From: Saprolegnia diclina VS20
Taxonomy: Eukaryota > Oomycota > Saprolegniomycetes > Saprolegniales > Saprolegniaceae
Length of the DNA stretch: 64,000 nt
Reading direction: 5' to 3'
NCBI RefSeq assembly: GCF_000281045.1
Contig: NW_008246085.1
Span: forward strand, 402,555 to 466,554
Shown: positions 10,157-19,416 of the stretch, one piece after another
Position numbering within the stretch: the first letter of the stretch is position 1
Layout: each line of letters begins with the position of its first letter
The notes under the pieces: generated by a model
The model's database searches: none
The model's input: the letters and a program-made list of their open reading frames with translations, nothing else
Told to the model about the DNA's origin: nothing
Made by a program: the position numbers and the translations under genes

Positions 10157-11613
10157 CACGGACGAGATTACACGCGTGACAACCAAGATGGACCCTCCCG
10201 CCAGCACGCGGACGACCGGCGAAGCAGGCGCCTCGTGCTCGGGGCGATCGCGATGATACGACCTCTACCGTAGTAGAATGAATGGGGTCGGCTTCGAGAC
10301 GTGTGCTAGTCTCCGGTTGGAAGCGTAGACGGTGTCAAGGCAGACGCTGTCGCCGGGAGCGGACGCCGCGACTAGCACACCAGCCATGCACACGCGAGAT
10401 GCTACGCTGGTACCTCGTGAGCACTCTAAACAAAACACTCTAAACAAAGCGGTCAAGCAGGTTTCGGCTAGCTTTTTTATTACAGTACACGTTGCGAGCG
10501 AGTAAGGACTTGCGGTGCGGGTTCTGAAATGCTCGTACCGACATGACTGTGTCGTGAGCGTGGTCAAAGCCATCCAAAATGGCAGGTGCACCCTCCTTCA
10601 AAGTGCACTGTAAGTCAAGGCGGCGGGCCGAGGTTGGACGCTTTCTTGTCGTTGAAATAAGTTTCTCTGCTGTGTCGAAGGTTTTTGGATCGAGTGTCGG
10701 TCGGTCCTCGTCGTGCTGGCGAATAGGGGCGGACTGTGGAGTTCCGTGGCGCTTGCACTACGTACGAAAGGCGAGGCTTCCCGTCATGCTACTTGTAATT
10801 TGACGCGGACGGAAACAGGCGCCTACGACCTTGTGCACGACGAACAAGATGTGTACCAATCGGCAACCAACGCAGGGCGGAGCGAAGCGCGTTGCCCGAG
10901 CCCCCACAATCATTTGGGCACAGCCTCGTATCCATTGTGTCTCTCGCTTCTGCAACGACGCAAGCTGGATCAAGTCGGCGAGTCTCTCGACACGAAGAGC
11001 AAACAGCCGCGTACTAAACGGCCATGTACTAGGTGCCAATTGTTGAGCCAAGGGCATGGTCAAATTCATTTTCAGCCATGCTGCAGCTGCTGCAAACACC
11101 CAAGGTCTCGCCATCAGGTGCACACACCTGGACCACGTCCATCTCGTAATCGTGAGCCTTGGAGCGCCGAAGCTTTGTAGATCAACCACGGATCATGGAC
11201 CACATTCCACGGAGTTGTGGGTTGGACGAGCGTCGCGCCCTCACACAACGACTTGGTGGCTATGTGATGCGCCATTTCCCTTCTCGCGATCTAACTACAA
11301 ACACTCAAAAACTTGTTCGATCGTCTCGTCCAGCGCGCGGCGAGCGTACTGGTACGAATAGCACGAGGGTTTGTTGGCCGCCAACTTACCGACGTCGCTT
11401 CTTAGCCGCGTACCGGTAGTCGAGATTCGAGCGTGGAGCTTATCAACACGGCTGTAGGTAAGTTAGCAAGATGTGGAGAACGAAAGCCTAACTCGTTGCG
11501 GCCGAGCCTCGAACAATTCTGTCCATTGTGCTGTGGACTGCTGAACGCCCTCCATCTGAGGGAATTCCCCCTGAAGTCCCCAGAAGTTCGCTCGAGTTGA
11601 ACTTTACCGGGAG

Positions 11614-11618
11614 CCAAT
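11614..11618 (+). promoter_or_regulatory. CCAAT box upstream of heme lyase
   Basis: GAGCCAATCAG about 60 bp before the heme lyase ATG, sharing the core AGCCAATCAG with the boxes upstream of the ArfGAP and potassium channel genes. Confidence 0.45.
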
Positions 11619-11675
11619 CAGCAATGCGGGATCCGAGACCAATCGTATTGGGCGCATTTCCATCGCCGCCGAACA

Positions 11676-12896
11676 ATGGGGAACTCTGCCTCGACGCCTG
11701 CCGCGCCGCCCGCTGCTCCTGCTGCCGCCTGCCCCGTCAAGCACGAGGCTCCGGCGCCTGCCGCCCAAGGCGGCTGCCCTGTCAAGCATGACGCTATGCC
11801 GGCTGAGGGCGGCTGCCCCGTGAAGAAGAAGGGCCCGGTCTACAACGTGTACAACCAGGAGATCGACCCGACCAACATGATGCCTGTCAACCCGAACCAG
11901 GAGCCCAAGGACGGGCAGAAGTACCCGCTTGACACGAACCGCGTCCAGTCGACGATCCCCAAGGGCGGCACCGAAGGCACGTGGTCGTACCCGTCGGAGC
12001 AAATGTTCTTCAACGCGCTCAAGCGCAAGGGTAAGGGCGAGGACGTCCACGAAGGCCACATCAACACGATTGTGAGCATCCACAACAACATGAACGAGCG
12101 CGCGTGGGAGCAGGTTGCGGCCTACGAAGAGATGTGCCACCCGGGCTCCGAGACGAAGCTGCTGCGCTTCATGGGCCGCCCCGACGACTTGACGCCCCTC
12201 GCGCGCCTCAAGCTGCTTCTCGGGTACGCTCAGGCTTTCACCACCTAGTAGTAGATGTCTCACGCTTCAGAACGTAGCCACGGCAAGCCCTTTGACCGCC
12301 ACGACTGGATCGTCGTCCGCAAGGACAACACCGAAGTCCGCTACGTCATCGACTACTACTTTGACGAAAACAAGACGGCGGAGGACAAGGTGCCAGAGCT
12401 CCACGACGCGACGAGCGTCAAGTCCATCTCGATGTACGCGCGTCCGGCCATCGATGACATTGGCAGCCTCGTCGACCGCATCAAGTACCCGATCCTCGAC
12501 TTTTTGAACGGCCAGCGGACTCCGGTCTTCCCCAAGCCGTCGGCGTCGCAGGACGACGAGCCCGCGGCCACGGACAAGCTCTCGGTCGCCGAGGTCGAAG
12601 AGACGTTTGGCAAGATCCAGGCCAAGTGCCACAGCTGCTTTGTCGACGTCAAGACGTGCGACTCGGACGAAAAGTGCGAAGCCGCCGCGACCGCACTCCA
12701 GTTTTGCATGGCGACGATCTTGTGCCAGCCGCAGGCCGCGCAGTTCTCGGCCGCGCTCGCGTCGGGCGACGACGCCAAGATGCAGGCGGCGTACGAGACC
12801 ATGGGCACGTGCGTCGAGTCCTTTGAAGACCGTGCGCGCGACGCCATGGCGCTCCAAGCGCGCCTCGTCCTCGAGAAGAAGAAGAACGAATCCTAG
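11676..12896 (+). CDS. HCCS: Holocytochrome c synthase (cytochrome c heme lyase) with C-terminal twin-CX9C extension
   Basis: Two exons, 11676-12223 and 12278-12896 (54-nt intron), 388 aa. The enzyme attaches heme covalently to the CxxCH motif of apocytochrome c in the mitochondrial intermembrane space. Visible family features are three N-terminal CPV heme-regulatory motifs (GCPVK type, residues ~18-52), the conserved Trp/His-rich core with [17 protein letters not shown], and PFDRHDWIV followed by VRYVIDYY. The last joins exactly across the intron (GG|C gives [14 protein letters not shown]). Most lyases end soon after the DVRPAID-like block (here [14 protein letters not shown]). This one continues about 130 residues, with Cys300-x9-Cys310-x5-Cys316-x9-Cys326 plus Cys303 and Cys332, a twin CX9C pattern typical of CHCH proteins of the same compartment. 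The lyase call is firm; the CHCH reading rests on spacing alone. Confidence 0.92.
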
Positions 12897-12955
12897 TGTA
12901 GTAGCATTGTATAGACCGCTTAGCAAACAACCATCTCTACGCGCGGGTGTTGTGC

Positions 12956-14100
12956 TCACATCTCGTCCAAGTCGAGAATGTCATCCTCGTCCTCATCATG
13001 GGTTGGTGCTTCGTAAGCCTCGTCGACCGACTCGGCAAAATGCACCTTGCTCTCTTCGTCCATGCGGGCACGGCGCTGGCGCTCAACCTCGGCGGCCGAC
13101 GGCTCGGTTGCCGGCGATGTCGCCTTCTTGGTCGTGCGGCGCTTGAGTGTCACGGGCTTTGTGAGCGTCTTGGTCGCCGACGCGACGGGGGCAGCTACAC
13201 GCTCGGCCACAAACTGGTCGACGGCCAGCTGCTCAAAATACGACGTGTGCGGCGTTGCATGGAGCGTGATGACACCCGCTTCGTCCTTGGACTTTTGAAA
13301 GAGCATAACGCGGTGGTCCCGCTTGGTGGAGGACGGCCAGAGCGACTCGACCGAGAGCTTGAGAATGCCCGCGTCGGCCCACACAAACTTGGCGCCGCGC
13401 TGCGCGTGCATGAGGTCTTGGAGCCATTTTTTCTGGAATTGCTCGAGCTTCTTGTTCGCCGCGCGGTACACGAGAATGCACGGCGCGGACTTGGAGAGGC
13501 ACTTGTCGTCGAGCTGCGCCGTTGTCTGGATCTCGTGGAGCTGCTTGGCGGTCTGCGCGAGCGCTTGTGCTGCCAGGGCGCGCGGCTTTTGCAAATAATT
13601 CAAAAAGAGCTAGCCAGAAGATATTGCGTCGTTCCGTGAAGAAAAGGCGTCGTATGTACCTGCTTGGGCTTTTCGCCGTTGGCGACCGTAAACACGGTCG
13701 GCGAGATGTCGCGACGCATGCTAAACTTGCTAAAGACACTCTTCCCGGATGGGTGGAGGTCGTCGCAGTCGAGGACACCAACGTGCATTTTGCCGAGGAG
13801 GCGCTCGGACGCCTTGTCAAAGACCTCAGGCAGCACCGTGTCGGCGTTGGCGCAGAGCACGACCCATGGCTCGCCCGACTTGAAGACGCGCTCGACGAGA
13901 GGCGCGTCGTCGAGGCGAATCTGGTGCAGACGTGCCTCCGAGTAGCTAAACTGGATGAAGAAGCCGGCAAAAAGTGCGACGATAATGGAGCCGACGACCG
14001 AGAGCGCGAGCCAGTGGTCGCGCCACATGCGGTGCTCCATGAACATCTTGAGCTCCTTGGCATTGCTCGCGCCGCCGCTTCCTTTGCCACCACGTGCCAT
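12956..14100 (-). CDS. Single-pass membrane protein with a thioredoxin-like domain lacking CxxC
   Basis: Two exons, 14100-13660 and 13609-12956, 364 aa. One strong transmembrane helix lies at residues ~30-52 after a basic/Gly-rich cytosolic start. A beta-alpha-beta segment follows, with WVVLCANADTVLPEVFDKAS, GVLDCDDLHPSGKSVFSKF and the cis-Pro-like ISPTVFTV. This resembles a thioredoxin fold but has no CxxC, so redox catalysis is unlikely. The second exon adds a second possible alpha/beta domain (CILVYRAANKK..., VMLFQKSKDEAG) and an acidic tail ending DEDEDDILDLDEM. It may be a degenerate PDI-like protein of the secretory pathway; I cannot name an orthologue. The stop codon faces that of the heme lyase gene at 59 bp. 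Gene structure is sound; function is not assigned. Confidence 0.6.
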
Positions 14101-15131
14101 GGCGTCAGCGAGGTGCGGGAAATGGTCAGGGAAAAACCACTCGATACAATACTCAAGTCAAATAGTTTCTCACGCCGTGCGATTCAAATGAGCCAATGGC
14201 CTTCGAGGATACGCCAACAAGCGACAGGATTGGTTCAAATTCGGTCGTCGGCAACCGCAGATTGCCACGCTGCACACAACCAATTGGAGCACCGGGTAAA
14301 ATCCATGGGTAAAATCCCACGCGTCCCGTGTGTTTTACGTGAAAAATGATTGTCGGGACATCCCTTCCGTCCCACCTCCCCGTCCCGCCCAAGCCGAAGT
14401 CATTTCGCACACCTGCCTACACACTCGCCCGAAAAGGTGGCGTCGCAGAGTTGCAGTGAAAGCAAAGCGGACCGTGAAGAGCCTTTCTCGTCCAAATGTC
14501 CCTTTCGAGCTCCGTCGTGATGTCAGCACTGCCAAGATTGCCAGTCGTCACCTCGTGATGCTAAATGGCATGAAAAACTTAGTCTCTGCAATCAGAAATG
14601 AGTTGCCGCTTGGAACAAGACGGCAGTTGCTTCGGGAAGGGACGGCTTCATGGATACGATGGGCACGGCCTCGCGCTCGCGAATTCGCGAGTCCTCGCGA
14701 TGTCCCGTTTTTCACATTATTCACGGCCTGTCCACTCCAAGCCAATCCCGAGGCATCGCAGTGGATTTTTTATTCTGGCCAATCACAGCCTCGTAGGGAG
14801 ATTCCACGGAAACGATTGGTGGAAATCACAGTCGGCGTGTTGAACTGACGTGCGGCGCGTCGAAGAATCTTCCGCGTGTATACAGCGCGATCCAGAATAT
14901 TATTTTACCATTATCCTTTCAAATACCATCGCTTTTGTATGGCGGTGCGAAAGGCGGGCATTAAAAGAGGATGTAATTAAATAAAAACGCGACCGATTGC
15001 AGTTCCGAAGGTCATTTTGTGATCTTGAAGGTCGTTGCGAGGTAGAAGCATCCTGCGGAAGGAAGCGCCGAGGCTCATGGAGCTCTTCCTCGGTCCATTA
15101 GGTTCATTCTTCCATCCTCCATCTACGCAGC
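14101..15131. other. Divergent intergenic region before G6PD
   Basis: About 1 kb with no supported gene. CCAAT words are at 14193 and 14752, and the decamer GGGTAAAATC is repeated at 14296 and 14309. A 172-codon plus-strand frame at 14330-14848 has no family resemblance, and its basic composition is typical of chance frames in this DNA. Confidence 0.5.
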
Positions 15132-16704
15132 ATGAGCGACGACCAAGCGACGAGCTGCACGTACAAGCACCAGGCCTTGACCATCTTTGTCATTGGCGCG
15201 TCCGGCGACCTCGCCAAGAAGAAGGTATACATGCACAAGCCATACCCGTCCATGCACCAACCTCATGCTGCAATGTGACTAGACATACCCGTCGCTCTTT
15301 GATCTCTTTGAGCACGGCTTCTTGCCGCCGCATACGATCATTGTCGGGTACGCGCGGTCCAAGAAGTCGGACGCAGAGTTCCGCGAGTTCATCGGTGGCT
15401 ACCTCAAGACGAAAGACGAGGCGAAGAAGGCTGCGTTCTTGGACATGTGCATCTACCGCGCGGGCGCGTACGACTCGGCCTCGGACGTGGGCGCCGTCAG
15501 CAAGGAGATGAGCCTCCTCGAGAACGCGACGGGCTTTGCGATCAAGAACCGCCTCTTCTACTTTGCGATTCCACCCAACGTGTTTGTGCCCATTGGTACG
15601 TCCATCAAGGCGTCGGCGCTCTCGAGCGCGGGCTGGAACCGCCTCATCGTCGAGAAGCCGTTTGGGCACGACCTCGCGTCCTTCAGCGAGCTCTCGCGGG
15701 ACATGAGCGCGCTCTTCACCGAAGACGAGATTTACCGCATCGACCACTACCTCGGGAAGGAAATGGTGCAGAACCTCATGCTGCTCCGGTTCGCCAACAA
15801 CACGTTCGAGCCGCTATGGAACCGCAACTACATCTCGAGCGTCATGATTACGTTCAAGGAAGACATTGGCACGCAGGGCCGCGGCGGGTACTTTGACTCG
15901 TATGGCATCATCCGCGACGTGATGCAGAACCACCTCCTCCAAGTGCTCTCGCTCGTCGCGATGGAGCCGCCGGTCCGTGCGTCCGGCGCCGACTACTCGA
16001 ACTTTGTACGCGATGAGAAGGTCAAGGTGCTCGAGTGCATTGACCCGCTCACGCTTGAGAACACCGTGATGGGCCAGTACACGGGCAACGACAAGGAGGT
16101 CGGGTACCTCGACGACCCGACCGTGCCCCAGGGCTCGGTCACGCCGACGTTTGCGACCGTCGTTATGAACATTAAGAACGCGCGCTGGGACGGCGTGCCG
16201 TTTATCATGAAGGCCGGGAAGGCGCTCAACGAGCGCAAGGTCGAGGTGCGCATCCAATTCAAGCCCGCGCCGGGCGCGTCGCACATGTTTCTGGGCGCGG
16301 AGATTCCGCGGAACGAGCTCGTGCTGCGTCTCCAGCCCAACGAGGCCGTCTACATGAAGACCAATGTCAAGTCGCCAGGCCTCTCGACCAAGGCGGTCGC
16401 GAGTGAGCTTGATTTGACGTATCACGAGCGCTACGCCGACACGTACCTGCCGGACGCCTACACGCGCCTCGTGCTCGACGTGCTCCGCGGGAAGCAGGCC
16501 ACGTTTGTCCGCGACGACGAGCTCAAGGCGGCGTGGAAGATCTTTACACCTCTCCTCAACGAGATCGAGTCGAACCGCATTCAGCCCACCCCGTACGCGT
16601 TTGGCTCGCGCGGCCCCAAAGAGTCGGACGAGCTCGTCAAGAAGTTCGGCTTTGAGTACCACAGCGGCACGTACACGTACGCGCGCAAGGGCTCGCTGCT
16701 ATAA
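15132..16704 (+). CDS. G6PD: Glucose-6-phosphate 1-dehydrogenase
   Basis: Two exons, 15132-15224 and 15283-16704 (58-nt intron), 504 aa, the normal length for cytosolic G6PD. It oxidises glucose-6-phosphate to 6-phosphogluconolactone with NADP+, the first step of the oxidative pentose phosphate pathway. The first exon encodes the coenzyme-binding IFVIGASGDLAKKK. The second holds IVEKPFGHDLAS and the substrate-binding/catalytic RIDHYLGKE motif near residue 185. There is no N-terminal transit peptide or peroxisomal C-terminus (it ends RKGSLL), so a cytosolic location is likely. The intron falls directly after the GASGDLAKKK block. Confidence 0.97.
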
Positions 16705-17249
16705 GCACATGAATAAGACTCTGTATCAAGTATGCACATAGCAGCAAACTGCATTCTCGTGGCCCGACCGTCGTCCGCACATCGCTCACGGTGTCGTGCC
16801 TGCCGATACCATTGCAGGAAGGCCTGGCGGATGGCACTGCCGAGAGAGCGGCAGCCCGAGGTGGTGGTCAGTGGCCGCACGCTAGCTCGACCAGCGCAGT
16901 ACGCTTGTCGCCGGAACCATCCAGCGCCGTATCCAATGCCCATGCTGAGCCAGCTTGCTATGCCAGCGGCGCGACACGTGCCCGCTGGACGCGACGAGCA
17001 ACCGCCCACGTTGCCGTGACCGCCAGCCAGACCGTCGTTGCATGGTGGCTTAGAGTACCTGCCTTACGGAGCCACTTGCACGGAGAGCCTGCATGGCGCG
17101 TGGCAGCACGGCCACAGCGTGTGGGAGCTGCTTGACAACGATCGTGGCGTGGTGGCGGGCGAGGTCGTCGACGGTCGTCTTTTTAGCCAATCAGAACGTA
17201 GGATCGTGGTATTTTTACAAGGTTCGCAAAACCAGCATCGGCGCGGACG
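16705..17249. other. Spacer between G6PD and the ArfGAP gene
   Basis: About 545 bp. It starts with the G6PD 3' flank and ends with the ArfGAP promoter, which contains TTTTAGCCAATCAG 60 bp before the ATG. Overlapping open frames at 16732-17135 show no family signal. Confidence 0.5.
17187..17191 (+). promoter_or_regulatory. CCAAT box upstream of the ArfGAP gene
   Basis: The CCAAT sits in the 14-mer TTTTAGCCAATCAG, about 60 bp before the ATG. The identical 14-mer occurs 70 bp upstream of the potassium channel gene at 52507-52520. Confidence 0.5.
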
Positions 17250-19388
17250 ATGGCAGCAGCATGCGCCTGTCCCCGCGTGGCGCAGCTGGAAGAGGAGGTC
17301 GCTTCGCTGCAAAGCCAGCTGCTGCGCTACCGACGCAAGTACGGCAACCTCGACGTGCTCGAGACGCGCCGGTCGGTACGCGAGACGGAGACGCCGCCGA
17401 CGCCGACGCTAGCCTTTGACGCTGGCAGCGGTGCGACCCTCGTCTCGTCCTCTGTCGGGAAGCACGTCGTGCTCGACTACGTTGCCGACTCGCCCATGTT
17501 TCGAAAGAATCTCGAAGGCCTCGATGAGAGCATGGGCGGTCTCCGCAGCTTCATGAAGGAACTCCTCAGCCGGGCCAAGGACTTTGTCACGTCCGGGACC
17601 CAGTGGGGCGAGGCAGAGACCAACCTGGCTAGCATCTACTCGGCCAAGTACTCTCGGACGCTCTTCACGTCCTGCTACGCTGAGCTTGGCGACCTCTCGA
17701 CGATCCTCAACGACTTTCACGATACTCTGGCGCAGATCCAGAGCTCGCGCCACAGCTTCCTCCTCAGCGTCGACGCCCTTCTCCATGGCCCTGTCGAGCA
17801 ATTCTGCGACGCAGAGCTCAAGCAAGCGGCCGACCTTCGGCGGGACGTGGCCAAGGCCGGCGAAGAGTACGAAGCGCTTCTTGGCAAGTCGCTGAGCTCG
17901 ACGAAACAGGCGCCGTCCTTCTCCACGCGCAGCGCGTCGTTTTCGCTCACGTCAGCGCCCGACTTGAACGACGAGAGCACTAGCAACGAGAGTGGCGACT
18001 CGGAGAAGGCAAGAGAGCTCATGCAAGCGCGCTGCAAGTTCGAGCTCGCGCGCTTCGACTGCGTCCGGTACTTCAACCTTCTCGACGCCAAAAAGAAGTT
18101 TGTCCTTGTCGAAGCCTTCAACTCGACGTTATACTCGTACCTCGGGCACTTTCACGCGTGCCACGAGCTCGTCAAGAGCATCGAGCCAGCGCTTCGGTCG
18201 CGCCAGGCGTCGCTGCAGTTTGCGCGCGACCAGTTCGAGAAGGACGACATGATGTGGGCCAGCCAGCGCGCGCTGCTCGCAGACCGGCTCTCGTCCGCGT
18301 ACCCGGCGTCGCTGCCCGTCGAGATCTTATCGGTCGAGACCGCGGCGGGCCGGCGACTCACCAAGACCGAGAAGCAAGGCTTTTTGATTGTGCGCAGCGG
18401 GATGTTTCCATCGAAAAGCTGGAAGCGCGTGTGGTTTCAGATCCACCAAGGCAAGCTCTACTCGATCAAGAACCCAAGAGACATGGAGCTCAGCCTCGTC
18501 TCGGACCTCATGGTGTCCAAGGTCCGGCCGTGCGCGAGAGGCCTCCCGTTTAGCTTTGAAGTGCTCGACAACAACCAGACCAAGACGATTCTCCAAGCAA
18601 CGAGCGAGGCCGATATGCAGTCGTGGATCGATGCGGCGCAAGAGAGCACCGAGAGCATGCTCGGGCTGCAAGCCCATCGGAGCGAAGTCGACCCTGCCCA
18701 ACCGCGCCTCGTACGCGAGCTCATGGACGCCAACGGCCAGTGCGCCGACTGCGGCACGAGCCCGAGCGAGTGGGTGTCCATCAACATTGGCGCGTTCCTC
18801 TGCATCGAGTGCTCGGGCATCCACCGCAGCCTCGGCGTCCACGTCTCGAAGGTTCGGTCGCTCATCCTCGACTCGTGGGACGTGGCCGTCCTCGAGTTAC
18901 TGCGGACGCACCTCGGCAACTCGGTTGTCAATAGCATCTGGTCTGCAGAGTCGACTCGCTTGCCCAGTGCCTCATACTAAAGGATTAGGGAGGCCGCGAT
19001 TGCGCCGGGGTGGGTCAAGCCGACGCCACAAGCGCCGCGGAATGAAAAGGAAAAGTGGATCAAGGCCAAGTACGAGTTTCGCGGGTTCCGAGACCACGTC
19101 ACTGTGACCCCATCGGACTTGCTCGCGGCGGCGGCCGCGGGGGACGTGCGCCGACTCATGCGCTGTCTCGCGCACGGCATCGACATCAACGAGGTGACGC
19201 GGTCGTCGAACGAAACCGCGCTGCATCTCAGCGCCAAGGCCGGGCACGTGCTCTGCTGCGAGTACCTTCTGCAGAACGGCGCGTCCCAAACCCTCGTGGA
19301 TAACGACGGCCGGCTACCGTCGGACGCGGCCAAGCTCGCGGGGCACGAACAGATCAAGCTGCATCTTTTGCAACGTCTGCGCGAGTAG
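17250..19388 (+). CDS. ACAP-type ArfGAP: BAR-PH-ArfGAP-ankyrin protein
   Basis: Two exons, 17250-18940 and 18989-19388 (48-nt intron), 696 aa. The joined reading NSIW|EAAIAPGWVKP restores a conserved ArfGAP segment. Domains in order are an N-terminal coiled segment, a BAR-like helical region (~75-350), a PH domain (~370-470, with KQGFLIVRSG and KSWKRVWFQI), an ArfGAP zinc finger C498-x2-C501-x16-C518-x2-C521 followed by IHRSLG (the arginine finger), and ankyrin repeats in the last ~110 residues. This is the layout of ACAP/AGD proteins, which stimulate GTP hydrolysis on Arf GTPases at curved endosomal or plasma membranes. It converges with the LRR gene, with only 28 bp between stop codons. Confidence 0.93.
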
Positions 19389-19416
19389 TAGATGTTGTAG
19401 TCGATTAAAGTTGCGG

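Larger units (their letters stand above)
9862..11675. other. Intergenic region between eS6 and the heme lyase
   Basis: About 1.8 kb with no recognisable gene. It holds the divergent 5' flanks of eS6 (minus) and heme lyase (plus). The first 300 bp next to eS6 carry a cluster of CCAAT boxes. Frames of 70-155 codons occur on both strands at 10,200-11,400 but overlap each other and show no domain, so I do not call them. Confidence 0.5.

Noticed and set aside
10758-11189. Minus-strand 143-codon frame in the eS6/heme lyase gap
   Set aside because: No family resemblance, no supporting neighbour, and overlapped by equally long frames on the other strand.
12255-12277. ATG at 12255 as the start of a separate gene downstream of the heme lyase
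   Set aside because: The PFDRHDWIV block belongs to heme lyase and joins exon 1 in phase across a 54-nt intron.
14330-14848. 172-codon frame upstream of G6PD
   Set aside because: Composition typical of chance frames, no domain, and it lies in a promoter region.
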